Positions 1 through 13,748 of a DNA stretch of 64,000 nt are shown piece by piece. The stretch comes from Sapria himalayana (Eukaryota; Streptophyta; Magnoliopsida; Malpighiales; Rafflesiaceae). The notes below the pieces were generated by a model. It saw nothing but the letters and a program-made list of their open reading frames with translations, was not told the origin of the DNA and made no database searches. Position 1 is the first letter of the stretch. Every line of letters begins with the position of its first letter. The stretch covers positions 16,661-80,660 of the forward strand of contig JAREIK010016128.1 in the NCBI GenBank assembly GCA_029783825.1, given 5' to 3'. The translations under genes and the position numbers were made by a program.

Positions 1-2574
1 TTATTCTTCTTTTTCTTCTTATTATTCTTATTCTTCTTATTATTAATTTTCTTATTCTCCTTATTCTTTTTATTCTTGTTATTCTTTTTATTCTTTTTAT
101 TCTTCTTATTTTCCTTATTCTCCTTATTCTCCTTATTCTTCTTATTTCCTTATTCTTTTATTTCTCATATTCTCTTTATCATCTTATTCTTCTTATTATT
201 CTTATTCTTTTTATTTTCTTATTCTTCTTATTCTTTTTATTTTCTTATTCTTCTTATTCTTCTTATTCTTCTTATTTTTGTTATTCTTCATATTCTTCTT
301 ATTCCTCTTATTCTTTTATTATTCTTTCTATTTATTCTTTTTATCCTTATTAATTTTTTTATTCATTTTATTCTTCTTATTCTTATTATTCTTCTTATTC
401 AACTTTTTCCTTTTATTCTTTTTATTCGTTTCATTCTTTTTATTATTCTTATTCATCTTAATCTTCTTATTCAAGTTATTAATTTTATTATTTTTATTCT
501 TATTATTCTTATTATTCTTCTTATTTTTATTATCTTTCTTATCCTTCTTATTCTTATTATTCTTCTTATTCATCTTATTGTTCTTTTTCTATTTATTATT
601 CTTATTCTTTTTATTCTACTTATTCTTCTTATTATTCTTATGTTTCTTATACTTCTTTTTCCTATTTTTTTAGTATTTTTCATATTCTTCTTTTTATACA
701 TTAATCATATTCTTTTTATTTTTCTTTTTATTTTTATTCTTATTATTCTTATTATTCTTATTATTCTTCTAATTTTTTCTTTTTTTCATATTCTTCCTTT
801 TCTTTTTATCCTTTTATTCTTATTATTCTTGTTATTATTCTTGTTCTTATTATTATTCTAATTCTTTTTATTCTTATTTTTCATTTTATTCTTTTTATTC
901 TTCATATTCATCTTATTCGTCTTATTTTTCTTATTCTTATTATTCTAATTATTCTTCTTATTTTTTTTTATTCTTTTTTTCTTCTTATTCTTATAATTAA
1001 TTAGATTCTTCCTTTCATTTTTTTCTTTTTCTTCTTATTCTTCTTGATCTTTATATTCTTCATATTCTTCCTATTCTTTTGATTATTCCTATTCTTTCTT
1101 TTCTTTGTATTCTTCATATTCTTCATATTCTTTTTATTCTTCTTATCTTTTTATTCTTTGTATTCTTCTCATTCTTCTTATTCGACATATTATTCTTATT
1201 CTTTTCATTCTTCGTATTCTTTTTATTGTTCTTCTTCTACCATTATTTTATCCTTCTTATTATTCTTATTCTTCTTATTCCTTTTATTTTTTTATTCTTC
1301 TTATTCTTCTTAATTTTCTTATTCATCTTATTCTTATTATTCATATTATTCTTCTTATTCTTTATATTCTAGTTATTATTTTTATTCTTCTTGGTATTTT
1401 TATTCTTCTTATTCTTTTTATTCTACTTATTCTTCTTATTTTATTTTTGTACGTTCTCTTCTTATTCAACTTATAATTCTTATTTTTTATTCTTTTTATT
1501 CTTTTTATTCTTCTTATTGTTCTTATTGTTCTTATTTTCCCTATTCTTCTTTTTTTTATTCTTATTATTTTTCTTATTCCATTTTTTCTTCTTATTATTC
1601 TTATTATTTTTATCATCTTATTTTTCGTATTCTTCTTATTGTTCTTATAGTTGTTATTCTTCTTATTCTACTTATTATTATTATTATTATTATTATTATT
1701 CTTCTTCTTCTTCTTCTTATTCCTATTCTTATTCTTCTTTTTGTTATTCTTCTTTTTTTTTTATTCTTTTTCTTCTTATTCTTAATATTTCTTTTATTTT
1801 TTTATTCTTCTTTTTATATTCTTATTATTTTTTTATTTTTTTTATTTTTTTTTATTCTTCTTTTTCTACTAATTTTTTTTATTCTTGTTATTCTTCTTAT
1901 TCGTCTTATTTTATTTATTCTTTTTGTTCTTTTTATTAATCTTATTCTTCTTATTCTAGTTATTCTTCTTATTTTTCTTATTCTTCTTATTCTTCTTATT
2001 CTTTTTATTCTTCTTTTTTATTCTTATTCTACTTATTATTATTATTATTATTATTTTTCTTATTCTTCTTATTCTACTTATTATTCATTTTTTTATTATT
2101 CTTCTTTATCTTCTTATTCATCTTATTCTTATTTATCTTTTTATTCTTCTTATTTTTTTTATTCTTCTTATTTTTCTTAATTTTTTTATTATTCTTATTT
2201 TTTTATTTTTTTTATTCTTTTTATTCTTATATTCTTTTAATTTTTCTTATTCTTCTTATATTCTACTTAGCATTCTTATTATTTTTATTCTTCTTTTTTA
2301 TTCTTATTCTTTTTATTAATTTTTTTCTACTTATTATTCATATACTTCTTATTCTTCTAATTATTTTATTATTCTTATTTTATTATTATTCTTATTCTTT
2401 TTATTCTTTTTATTCTTTTTATTCTTCTTATTCTTCTTATTCTTCTTATTCTACTTATTATTCATATTCTTCTTATTCTTCTTTATCTACTTATTCTTCT
2501 TAATCTACTTATTTTTTTTATTCTTATTATACTTATTATTCTTTTTATTCTTCTATTTTTCTTTCTATTTTTTT
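1..2574. repeat. Degenerate TTATTCTTC minisatellite array, block 1
   Basis: Imperfect tandem repeat of a 9-bp unit, TTATTCTTC on the + strand, mixed with TTTTTATTC variants and pure ATT/TTA runs (for example about 1672-1700 and 2035-2055). G is almost absent from the + strand. The array runs off the left edge of the window and ends at a poly-T run where the 3' end of LINE A begins. Long stop-free frames of Leu/Phe/Ile or Tyr/Ser here follow from the 9-bp period and are not genes. Confidence 0.95.
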
Positions 2575-3106
2575 AATGTTATTTTATTATTAGTCTAGTT
2601 ATCTCGTTTGTTGGAGGAAAACCATTTTTACATCCACTATTCATGCATCACAAAAAATAAATCCTATACAAATTTTTACGCAAGTGAATTCAAGTAAATT
2701 GTTTTCCATCCTAATTTTCTTCTTATTAAGTTGTTTTTGTAGAAATTTTGTTTCCACAATTATGTCCTATTATTTCCTCCTTGATCTTTTTATGAGCTTC
2801 CTAACTTAATAGTTACTCCTTCTATCAATATTTGTTGAGCCATTTGTAAGTGAAATATTATAGAATAGGAATTATTCTATCCTTGATCATTTCTTCTGCT
2901 TAACCTTAGTGTCTTTCTGCTTCATTTTTCCTTTTTCCCATTTCAGTTGTAATCTTTTGATTTATAAACCATTTTTAGCTCTTCTTTACTTTACTTCTTG
3001 GTGTCTCTTTTAACCCACAAAACTGTTAGCCCAAAATTCCTCAACATCCCTCTCAACCCCTTACTTTATCTCCTCTCTTTTCCATTACATCCTTATTTAA
3101 CCTAAC

Positions 3107-3760
3107 AGAAAATATTCTAGCCTTATCTATATAAGTTACAGAGCCTACCTTATTTCTCCATATTACATATAAACATTAAGTAAATCATTTATATTTATCC
3201 TTACTGAATTGAGCTTCCTTTTCTGCACCTCTTCACTTCCTTTTTCTTGTTTTAAATAAAAAAAACAAACACTTTCCCTCAACAACCCAATAACTGTTCT
3301 CTCCTCTCTCTCTCATTTCTTACCCAATCTAAGAAATTACAGGGCCTGCCTTATTTCTCTGAATTACAAATAAAAATAAAGTATCCTTGATGACTTGAGC
3401 TTTCTTTCTTGCTCCTCTTTAGTTGCTTTCTTCTTGTTTTTATTATCTGCAAAAAGAAAAATAAGCACACATCTACCCTCTACAACCTAATAAACCCTTT
3501 ATTATACTTTCCTCTCTCTCCCATAACATCCTCATATTTTAAATAACAGAAAGATAGATAAAATTATAGATCTTGTTTTATTGCAAATATACAACTAGTA
3601 ATGCATATATGTATTCTTGGTGTAATGAGCTTCCTTTCCTACTCCTTTTCAGCTGCTTTTTCGATTTGAAAAATTCAAAACAAGCACACACTTTTCCCTA
3701 TATTTTATCCTTCATTTAGTGTCCTTTCCTTTAAAATTTAAATGTATTTTGAAATAACAG
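3107..3760 (-). repeat. Three imperfect tandem units in LINE A 3'UTR
   Basis: Within the 3'UTR (2575-3773) a unit of roughly 190-230 bp occurs three times. Landmarks on + are GAGCTTCCTT at 3211, GAGCTTTCTT at 3397 and GAGCTTCCTT at 3627. Each is followed by a CTCCTCTT-like stretch, an A-rich patch and CAC(A)CTTTCCC-like sequence. The units differ by substitutions and small indels, so the duplication is not recent. LINE E also has direct duplications in its 3'UTR, so an unstable 3'UTR may be a family trait. Confidence 0.7.
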
Positions 3761-3773
3761 TTACTGCTGGTTC

Positions 3774-6700
3774 CTAACTATTTAATTTGCTCTTCCTAAA
3801 TCTTGGGTATCCTATTTCATCTAATTTGAGCATGCCTCTATATTTTATTGGCATATTTTTCACTTCAAAATCTTGGTTCCCTAGTCTCTCTCCTTCTTTA
3901 GCTAACCTATTTGCTACTTCATTAACTTCTCTAAAGATGTGTTCTATGTTACAACTTAAATCTATCATGATTTGTTTAATCTCCTCTATATCATTTCCGT
4001 ATTTCCATAAAAAATGATGACCCTTAACTATACCCACTAGTATTATCGAATCAGCCTATACTTGTATATTCCTTAAATATTTTTTTACATATTTTTAGAC
4101 ATACTGATAGTGCCCGAATCTTTACTTGGAGAGCTGTTGTAGCTTTGAATTTCTTAGTGAAAGCAAATATCACCTTGTCTTCTGTGTCTCTTAGCCCTTC
4201 TCCATCTTTTGCTGCACCCTTTTCACTTTTAAAGCTACCATCTATATTAAATGGTAAGTATCCCTTTGATGGTTTACTCCAATGTGTGCATGTAATACTT
4301 GATGGTTTAATTTGTTTATATGTTACAATATATTCTTTTTTTTTTCTGCATAGATTAGGTTCTTTAATGGATAGGCCTCTGAAATTAACTTTATTTTTTA
4401 TTTTAATATCATTTTATATATCATCCGTATTCATTACTATTCCCTCATATATGCTTTTGTTCCTGGTTTTCCATATGCACCAAATTACTAGATGTGGTAT
4501 AGTGTTTTTAAGCCATTTTTGGGCAGTATTATTGTTAGGACCCTTTATCCAATTTTGAAATCTTTATTTAAGAGGTTGTCTTTTATTTTTTAAGTTCATT
4601 TCTTTTTCTAATTTTTTCCATATCTTTGTTGCTATTTTGCCTTGTGAAAATAGATGATCCAAAGATTCTATCATATCCTTGTAGAATTCACATCTAGATG
4701 CTAAATTTATGTCTTTCTTTTGTATGAGTGTATCTATTGGAATTATATTAGATAAATTGTTCTATAAAAATATATATATCTTATGCGAGATATTAGTATT
4801 CCAGCACCACTTAAACAATTCTTGTAAAGATTTTTTATTTCTAACTATGTTTTTGCTTGATTTTAAAGATAATAGACCTTCTTAATTTAAATTCCAATTC
4901 TAGCCATACTTTTATAGAACAAAATGATTATCCACCGCTTTTCATTGTTTTAACATTTGTTTTCATATCTGAGATTCATTATTCATCTTTTTAATTTTAT
5001 TGGTGTCATTTTTAATGAGATATTTTTCTCTCATATATTGTGCCCAAAGGCTATTATTCTTCTTTATCCTCCGCCATCTTTTACAAGCCAAAGCTTCTGC
5101 TAGGTCTTTTAGTCTTAAAAAGCCTAGCCTAGCTTCTTCTTTTGGAAAGAAAAGATCTTTCCATTTAATCCAGTGCAATTTAAATATTTTATATTTCTTG
5201 CCCCAAAGAAAATTAGATAATTCTTGTTCTATTTTTTTTATAAAATATTTGGGTGGTTGCATATTCATTAAGTTATGCATTAATACACTTTGAAGTACAT
5301 GTGTAATAAGTATGATTCACCCACCCATGTTCAATGTTTTTGTCTTCTAGCTCACTATCTTTTGCCTAATATTGACCTGTAAAAAATTTAGATGTTCTAG
5401 TCTAATTCTACCTTCATGGATTGGGCATCCAAGAAAAGTAATTGCTCCTTTTGCATGAGAGAAACCTGTTATATTTTAATATATGAAATAGTCTAGGTGG
5501 TGGCATTTTTGATGTTGTGAATTGACATTTACTTCTATTAAGAACTAAACATGTTTCTTCTTCCATTGTTTGAAAAATATCCATTAAACTTTTTATATAT
5601 TTAGTGCTTCCAATAGTAAATAAAATAATATCATCTACATAGGCTAAGCATCTCACTAGTGGAGCATCTTTGTGCTACTTGATAGTATAAATATTTCCCT
5701 TTCTTATGTTTTCTTTTAAATTAACAATAAACAGTATAAGATATATATTATAGAGAAAAGGTGAAAGGGGTCTCCTTGTCTTGGTGTTTGGGCGGGCATA
5801 AATTCCTCTCCCTTTTCATCATTTATAATAATTTTGTACCAAGTACTTGAGATACATCTAAAAATCAAATCTATCCATACTTCTGAAAATCTCATTTTTC
5901 TCATTGTAAAACATAGCACATTCCAGTCTACGTTATCGAAGGCTTTAGACATGTCTAATTTAAAAACTTTAGCAAGCATTTCTCTTATTAATTTTTTTGG
6001 TAAGACATATATTCTCCATCATTAATCTATTTTTCATAAACCTAATTGCTCATTAGTGATAATTTTAGAAAGGATGAGACTTAATCTATTTTGCACCAGT
6101 TTAGCAATGATTTTATAAGTTGAATTGCATAGGCTAATAAGTCTATAGTCTTCTCCCCCTTGGGAGTTCCTCTTTTTAGGGATGAGAACTATATGTGTTA
6201 AAGACTATTTCTTGTTAATTTCTGCACCAAAAAAGATCCAATGTATGACATGAATAAGATCATCTTTAATGATATCCTAGCAAGCTTGGAAGAAAGCGTT
6301 ATTTCAACTATCTGGACATGCGGCACTGTATTTGTCCATGCTGGACACAATATTTTTAATTTCTTTCTCTTCTGAGAATTTTATTAACTTCTTATTATCC
6401 TTTTCATTAATTCTTTTATTTATGTTATGCAGGAAGTTTTGTTCTTTATATTCATTCTTTTTGCATAATAGTGATTTATATATATCTTCTAGAGTATCCT
6501 TAAAATCCTTCTCCTTTTCTAGCCATGCTCCTTCATTATTTCTTATCCCATTTATCATGTGTTTTTTAGTTTTAATTTTAGTAATAAGCTGGAAAAAATT
6601 TGTATTTTTATTTCCATACTTTAGCCATTTGACTTTAGATCTTTGTTTCCAGAAGACCTCTTTCATATGTAATGTTAGTTTAAGTTCACCTTGTGCTTTG

Positions 6701-7658
6701 TTAAGAGCAAAAAATTTGTTTATGTTTTTATCTTCTTCATATTCTTGCTCTAATTTATCAATTTTTTGTTCTACTTCTTGGATGCTCTTATTAATGTTAC
6801 CAAACATTTCTTTATTCCATTTTGTTAGACATAATCTCAATCTATATAATTTATCTGTGAAGATTTGTGTTAGATTTTTTTTAGCTAGCTGCTTCCAAGA
6901 TTCTTTAATAGTGTTTAGAAAGTCTTCATGTAAGCACAACATATTTTGAAAGTTAAATGAGGCTCTTTAAGTTTCCATTTTTGAGGAGTTATTAGTAATA
7001 GGTTATGATCTAAGCAAGTTCTGTTCAAGTGTTTGACTCTTATGTTTCCAAAGGTGTCCAGCCACATAGAGTTGAAAAAACTCTGTCCAGTATAGCCTAG
7101 ATTGCTCCTTTCCTTTTCTAGTTATTCGTCTATGTGTAATTTGACCTAAGAAAATCAGCCTCCAGTAAATTAGACTTAGTAATTACTTCATTGAATTGAT
7201 CACTAGCGTGTAAATTTATTGTTCTACTTTTTTTTATTTTCCATTGTGTTTCTGATAATATTAACGTCTCCTACTATTTTCCATGGTATTTTCTTGGCGG
7301 ATAGATCCTCCACAATTTTCCATAGTTCTTGTCTTTTTTTCTTTAGCATTTTTAGCATAGACTACTAAAATAATTACCTCTTTACCTTTACCTAAACTAA
7401 GGTTAGTAATTTGATCATTTTCATTGATAATTATTATATTCAAGAAGCTTTTCCACATGATCCATATCTTACTTACCTTGTTAGAGAATACATTATCATA
7501 ACCAAGCTTGTTTTAAAGATTTTTAGTTGACCAATATCAACCATCAATACGGCTATCATTAGTAATGAAATTTTATATAATTTTGTGATCCTTTTTATCC
7601 TATTTAAGAATGGGAAGTTAGCTATTCCCTTAATATTCCAAAATAGATATTTATGCAT
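3774..7658 (-). pseudogene. LINE A ORF2: endonuclease / reverse transcriptase / RNase H, broken
   Basis: Sense reading starts at ATG 7656-7658 (MHKYLFWN), the N-terminal endonuclease motif that matches LINE B MIKLFYWN. Endonuclease pieces cover 7658-7030, the linker and RT N-terminus 6942-6304, RT palm 5979-5716 with SKAFDNVDW, and motif C YVDD at 5630-5641. The thumb lies at 5280-4963 and the RNase H end at 4037-3774 with REVNEVANRLAKEG. The pieces are separated by frameshifts and stops. YVDD keeps both catalytic aspartates, but the gene cannot be translated as one protein. The last RNase H segment has N where the DEDD-type Asp is expected (EVANRLA against NALADKLA). The product would have nicked target DNA and reverse transcribed LINE RNA. 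Confidence 0.85.
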
Positions 7659-8990
7659 TATTTGAAGATTTTAATTGAGCTCTTGTCATGCACTTTGAGT
7701 CGTATATTTTATTTTAATATTTTTTCATATTTCTTGATTTTTTTTGAGAAGCTAAAATTTTGTATTTGTTCATTCTTCCATTCTTCTTTGTATGTTTTAC
7801 CCAATTGTAAGTTTATGATTTTTAGTTCCTCTATTGCCCATTCTATATTACTAATCCACTCTCTCTCCTTTTATATTTCAATATCAACTTTACAGTAATT
7901 CTCATTTTTGTTTTCTGGACCTTTTTTATAATTGAATAAATACAGCTTCTAGTTGTATGAAACTCAGAACCAAATTCTAAGCTAGAAAACCAACCTTTAG
8001 TATCTTCCCTCAGTCTTACATTCTTTTTATGTTTTCTAGTTCTAATTACAAGTTCTTCAAGATGTCCCCTCACATTTCTGATTTTATTTTTTTCTATTTC
8101 ATTATTTTCTTAAGTAGGAGACTTCATAAGAGATGGTTATATATCAAATATAAACTTCTATTTTTCTTTTTCATTAGACGATCTTTTTTTTTTGGTATTT
8201 TAGAGTATTTTTAGGCATGTTCTCCATCTTCACTTCTTTTCTAACCCATTGGTCCAAATTTTGTTGTTACTCTTGCTTTTTTATGTTTACTATACATTCT
8301 TACATTTTATGCCCTCTTTTTTTGCAAGAGATAGAAACTAGGAAGCTTTTCGGGAATGATGGATTGTCAGAAACCTATGTCTCCAACCTGTCAAATCCAT
8401 ATCCTCTGCAAAATAGGATTTTGGAGATTAAGCTCAATGCAAATGTGGGCAACACTTGGTTTCTAAAGATTGGTAGTGCCTACATCCATCAATAGTGGTT
8501 TCCCAATGAGATTAGTAATGGAGAATAGGGATGTTTTATTAATAAAAATGGATAGGCAGTAGAGGGAGAAAAAACATTATAGGAGTAAGGGGATTTTTTC
8601 ATTTGTATTGAAATTTGTCATCCATTTAAAGGTCCTAATGGGATAAGATATTTTAGCAATCTTATAACCACAATCAAAGATAATCTTCTTTTATAAACAA
8701 TTGCACAAGAACATGCATACTATCGATTACTCGCATTTTGATCAAAACATTAAGCTCTAGTGGGGAGAAGAACAATCTTATCTCTTCAATATGAGGATGC
8801 CCATGAGAGAACTTCCAAATGAGAGTAAAATTGTGTAATTCAGAGAGTTCCTCAATTTCTTAATGTAAAAGTTAATTGACGAATCACCATTTTTTTCTAA
8901 AAATAGCAAATTGGCGAGTGCAATTATTTGATTAAAGTTAGAAAAAGATTTTTTATGAGCAAGATAATCAATTTCATCAATTTTCAGCTT
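7651..8990 (-). pseudogene. LINE A ORF1: DUF4283-like RNA-binding protein with zinc knuckle, broken
   Basis: Reading from about 8990 leftwards, the translation in broken frames matches LINE C and B ORF1: FSHGHPHIEEIRLFF near 8830, a YPIRTFKW-like segment near 8630, PLLMDVGTTNL near 8490 and a QRIWI segment near 8400. The CCHC knuckle region near 8330 has lost its cysteines. The C-terminus keeps DSKCMTRAQLK and then ends with TAA inside the ORF2 start (ATGCATAA at 7651-7658). Many stops are present. The presumed role, from the plant L1 family, is binding LINE RNA in the ribonucleoprotein. The domain call is by similarity to the other copies in this window. Confidence 0.75.
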
Positions 8991-9090
8991 AGAATTAGTA
9001 CCTTCTCACACAAAAATGGCAGTTTCTATTTCTAGATATTATGTTCTCTCACTAGTTCTTCAAGAAGCACATTTTTCAACAAGTTCTCTT

Positions 9091-10443
9091 ATCATATTAT
9101 TTTTATTGTAGTTATTCTTCTTAATCTTCTTTTTCTTCTTATATTTTTTATTTTTTTTATTCTTCTTATTCTTCATATACTTTTTATTCTTCGTATTCTT
9201 CTAATTCTTCTTATTATATCGATTCTTATTATTCTTCTAATTTTTTAACCTTATTATTATTATTATTATTCTTCTTCTTCTTTTTATTCTTTTTATTCAA
9301 CTTATTCTTATTATTCTTAAAATTTTTCTAATTATTCTTTTTCTTTTTATTCTTTTTATTCTTTTTATTCTTCTTATTCTTATTATTCTAATTATTCTTC
9401 TTATTCGTATTATTCTTCTTATTTTTGTTATTCTTATTATTCTTGTTATTCTTGTTATTCTTGTTATTCTAGTTATTCTTATTATATTACTTATTCTACT
9501 TATTCAACTTATTCTTATTTTTCTTCATATTCTTCTTATTATATAAATTCTTCTTATTCAATTAATTCTTCCTTTTTTTGAAATTCTTCCAATGTTACTT
9601 ATTCTTATAATTCTTCTTATATTTCATATTCTTCTTATTATTATTGTACTTATTATTCTTTTAATTCTTCTAATTCGTTTTTTTATTATACATATTCCTT
9701 ATATCTTCTTATTATATTTATTCTTCTTAATCTTCTAATTATTCTTATTCTTCCTATTTTTCTTTTATTTTTATTCTTATTATTCTTCTTATTCATCATT
9801 TTCTTTTTTTTTTCTTTTTCTTCTTTTTATTCTTCTTATTTTTTTATCATTCTTATTCTTCTTATTCTTGTTATTCTTCTAATTCTATTTATTCTTTTTA
9901 TTTTCTTATTTTTCTTTTGCTTATTATTCATCTTATTCTTCTTATTCTATTTATTATTCATATTCTTCTTATAATTTTTATTTTTCTTATTTTAATAATC
10001 TTTTTATTCACTTATTCTTTTTATTTGTCTAAATCTTTGTATTCTTCTATTTTTTTCTTATTATTCTTTGTCATCTTATTCTACTTTTTATCATATTTTT
10101 CTTACTCTTCTAATTATTCATATTATTTTTATAAATCTAATTCTTCTTATTATTCTTATTATTCTAGTTATTCTTATTAGTTTTCTAATTCTTCTTATTT
10201 TCTTATACTTCTTATTTTTTATATTCTTTTCTCTTATTATTATTATTATTATTCATATTTTATTATTCTTATTATTTTTTTATTTTTTTATTGTTATATC
10301 GATTCTTCTTTATTTTCATATTTTTATTATTATTCTATTCTTCATATTCTTCTTATTCTTATTATTCTACATATTATTCTTATTTATCTTATTCTACTTA
10401 TTATTCTAATTCATCTTATTCTACTTATTATTCTTATTCTTCA

Positions 10444-10482
<39 letters not shown>

Positions 10483-12788
10483 TCTTATTCATCTTATTCA
10501 TCTTATTATTCTTATTTTTCATTATTTCTTATTGTTTTAATTATTCCTATTTTTATTATTCTTCTTTATCTTCTTATTCTTCTTATTCTTCTTATTATTC
10601 TTATTCAACTTAATCTTCTTAATCATTTTATTCTTCTTATTCTTTTATTCTTCTTATTCTTTTATTCTACTTATTATTTTTTTCTATTTCATAGTATTAT
10701 TCTTAATCATCTTATTCTTTTTTTCTTCATATTCTTCTTAATCATCTTCTTGTTCTTTTTTATCTTATTCTTCTTATTCTTCGTATTCTTCTTAATCTTT
10801 TTAATTTTTTTATTCTTCTTATTCTTCTTAATTTCTTATTTTTATATTATTCTTTTCTTGTTATTCTTCTTATTATTTTTATTCTTTTTATTCTTCTTAT
10901 TCTTTTATTTCTTCTAATTCTTTTTTTTCTTATTCTTATTATTCAACTTATTCTTAGTATTCTTCTTATTCTACTTATTCTTCTAATTATTATTATTCTT
11001 ATTATTATTTTTGTTTACTTATTTTTCTTATTTTCTAGTTTTCTTATTTTTCTTATTTTTTCTTATTTTTCTTATTTTTATTATTCTTTTTATTCATAAT
11101 ATTCTTTTTTATTTCTTCTTATTCTTCTTATATCTTTTTATTCTTCTTAATCTTTTATTCCTCTTATTTTTCTTATTCTTCTAATTCTTCGTATTCTTCT
11201 TATTCTTATCATTCTTCTTATTCTTCTTATTCTTCTTTTACTATTTGTTCTTTTTAATATTTTATTCATATTATTCTTCTTATTCAACTTATTCTTCTTA
11301 TTCTTTTAATTCATTGTATTTATCATATTCTTCTAAATTTTCTTATTCTTCTTATTTTTCATATTTTTAAAATTATTCTTATTTTACTTTATATTCATAT
11401 TGTTTTTATTATTTTTATTCATATTATTTTTCACATTCTTCTTATTCTATTATTATACTTATTCTTTATATTTTTATATTTCTTCGTATTATTTTTACTC
11501 ATCTAAGTCTTTTTTTATAAGTATTTTTCTTAAACATCTACTTTTTCTTTTTATTCTTATTCTTTTTATTATTCTTAATCTTTTTATTTTTCTTATTCTT
11601 CTTATTTTTATTATTTTTATATTATTCTTTTATTTTTATTCTTATTATTCTTCTATTTCTTCTAATTCTTTTTTTTTTCTTATTCTTAATATTCAACTTA
11701 TTCATAGTATTCTGCTTATTTTTATTATTTTTCATATTCTTTTTTTTTCACCTTATTTTTCTTATTTTTGTTATTTTTCTTATTCTTCTTATTCTTTTTA
11801 TTCTTCTTATTCTTAATATTGTTTTTTTATTTCTTCTTATTCTTCGAATTAATTTCTAATTCTTCTTATTCTTCTTATTCTTTTTATTCTTCAAATTCTT
11901 CTTATTCTTCATATATCTTCTTATTCATCTTAATCATCTTATTCTTGTTATTCTTCGTATTCTTCTTATTTTTCTTATTCTTCTTATTCTTCATATTATT
12001 CTAATTCTTCTAATTCTACTTATTCTTCTTTTTCTTTATATTCTTCTTATTATTCTTATTCTTCTTATTCTTCTTATTCTTCATATATTTCTTTTTCTTC
12101 TTATTCTTTTTATTCTTCTTATCTTCTTATACGTATTATTATTATTATTATTCTTTTTCATCTTATTATTCCAATTCTTCTTATTGTTTATTTTATACTT
12201 ATTCTTCTTATTATTCTTATTATTCTTATTCTTCTAATTCTTTTTATTCTTCTTATTCTACTTATTCTTCTAATTCTTCTAATTCTTCTAATTATTATTA
12301 TTATTTTTATTATTATTATTATTATTATTCTCCTTCTTCTTCTTATTCTTCTTATTTTTCTTATATTTTTAATTCTTTTTATTCTTCTTATTATTTTTTT
12401 TATTCTTATTCTTCTTATTCGTTTTATTCTTATTATTCTTCTTATTCCTTTTTAATCTTCTTAATCTTCATATTATTCTTATTGTTTTTTTTATTCTTAT
12501 TCTTTTTATTCTTCTTATTTTTCTTATTCTTATTATTCTTCTAATTCTTCATATTCTTCTTGTTCTTCTAATTCTTCTTATTCTTCTTATTCTTCTTATT
12601 CTTCTTATTCTTCACATTCTTCTTGTTCTTCTAATTCTTCTTATTCTTCTTATTCTTCTTATTCTTCTTATTCTTCACATTCTTCTTGTTCTTCTTATCC
12701 GATTATTATACTTATTCTTTTTATTTTTATATTTCTTCGTATTATTTTTACTCATCTAAGTCTTTTTTTATAAGTATTTTTCTTAAAC
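9091..12788. repeat. Degenerate TTATTCTTC array, block 2
   Basis: Same 9-bp type array as block 1 and in the same strand orientation. It contains ATT runs (about 9251-9270, 10440-10480, 12295-12330) and, near 12545-12690, a tandem of roughly 63-bp units ending in CTTCACATTCTTCTTG. Its right part (11449-12700) is one copy of a longer tandem duplication described separately. It holds no coding potential beyond frame artefacts. Confidence 0.93.
11449..12700. repeat. Upstream copy of a ~1.25-kb array duplication holding the empty LINE B site
   Basis: This stretch matches, in order, 12701-12805 and then 19092 to about 20240, the two sides of LINE B. Shared landmarks include TCATCTAAGTC (11499 and 12753), TTAAACATCTAC (11530 and 12783), TATTCTGCTTATTTTTATT (11708 and 19260), CATATATTT (12082 and 19630) and TTTTATACTTATTC (12191 and 19767). 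The copies have drifted by substitutions and repeat-number changes. The unbroken ATCTACTTTTTCTTTTT at 11536-11552 is the unoccupied insertion site of LINE B. Confidence 0.85.
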
Positions 12789-12805
12789 ATCTACTTTTTC
12801 TTTTT
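12789..12805. other. Target-site duplication, left side of LINE B
   Basis: ATCTACTTTTTCTTTTT. The right copy at 19075-19091 has one mismatch, and the empty site at 11536-11552 is identical to this left copy. Confidence 0.85.
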
Positions 12806-12814
12806 CTTTTTTTT

Positions 12815-13748
12815 AGGAAATTTGTTTTATTATAATCAAATCCCTCTCTTTTGGCGGAGGAATACCATTTTTACAAACTATACTCTACCCTTTCCCCTTT
12901 TACACCCATCCTTTAATTTACAAACAAAATAAAACATAATCAAAATAAGCTTTCAATGCATTTTTGGTATTTGCTATTTATTAAATTTGCTGGAGATTGC
13001 TGTTTGCGTGGAGTTATTCCAGTGGTTGTATCATCCTGTCTTCTATTCTGGATCTTTTCAAGTCTTATATGCTGTCCATTGCAGTTTTAATTCACTAGCC
13101 CTAGAAAGCTCATATGTTGTACAGATTAAAGCTCCTTTATCCTTTTTACATATACAAGGCATGCAGATCCTTTTTACATACTCAACAGCAAGCTTCAACA
13201 ATTCTGGTCTTTAGGTATTTCCAGACTTTAAATCTGCCAAAAATATTTCTTGCCCTCTTGAATAAAGCATTTTGATCGCATGAGTGTCTCATTGCTTTCT
13301 CCATTTTTTCCAGCTTCCATACTCAACAGCCTTTCCATATTCAACAGCCTTTCCAGCTTCCATACTTAACAGACACAAATCAAACAGAAAACACGCACAA
13401 AAACAAACAAACAGTAGTATAAACATCCAACAGCCATCTTTTTATCACTATGTTATTGCATTCCTCCACCTTGCATCTGTTTAACAAAGAGAAAAACATG
13501 AAGAAGAACAACATAGTCCTATTCGTGCAATCCACTTACTGTTGTTGCTGCTGTTGCCTACCTCCACTTACTGATGTTTATCACTCTATGCACATTCCTT
13601 CTTCCAAGTCCATTAGTGCTGTTGCTTTTTTCTTGCTGTACCTGGATCTGTTAAACTGCAAAACACACACTAGCACAATACTTATAACCACATATATCTA
13701 AACCCTTTAGTCCACCCCACAGGACCATGGTGGATATCCAGGTTAAGG
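12815..13748 (-). other. LINE B 3'UTR
   Basis: Non-coding 3' region between the RNase H stop and the A-tail. It holds the family 3' terminal block at 12841-12900 and short internal repeats near 13316-13372 (CTTTCCA and CAACAG units). Frames on + here, such as 12987-13214, have no recognisable product and are treated as chance. Confidence 0.8.

Larger units (their letters stand above)
2575..9090 (-). mobile_element. LINE A: near full-length, decayed L1-type retrotransposon
   Basis: Minus-strand non-LTR retrotransposon, 3' end at left. In sense order: a short 5' leader near 9090, ORF1 (DUF4283-like plus degenerate zinc knuckle), ORF2 (endonuclease, RT, zf-RVT, RNase H), then a 1.2-kb 3'UTR. 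The 3' end keeps the family block, seen on + as GGAGGAAAACCATTTTTAC near 2613, next to a poly-T run that is the A-tail in sense. It lies between array blocks 1 and 2. Both ORFs carry many stops and frameshifts, so this is an old copy. No target duplication could be picked out because both flanks are low complexity. Confidence 0.88.

Noticed and set aside
76..861. Long Leu/Phe/Ile-rich open frame resembling a membrane protein
   Set aside because: A 9-bp unit of TTA, TTC and TTC has no stop in any + frame, so long hydrophobic frames are automatic. The same holds for all Leu/Phe, Ile/Leu and Tyr/Ser frames in the arrays.
1..2574. CRISPR-like periodic repeat
   Set aside because: There are no constant repeats with unique spacers. 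The period is 9 bp and the context is a plant genome.
2575..12788. Arrays as slippage-expanded tails of LINE RNA
   Set aside because: For LINE B the empty site shows that the array existed before insertion and that the tail is only about 9 nt. The idea remains open for other blocks but is not needed.
13526..13560. CTG/TTG-rich stretch as a triplet repeat
   Set aside because: Only a few imperfect GTT/GCT units are present, inside the LINE B 3'UTR.
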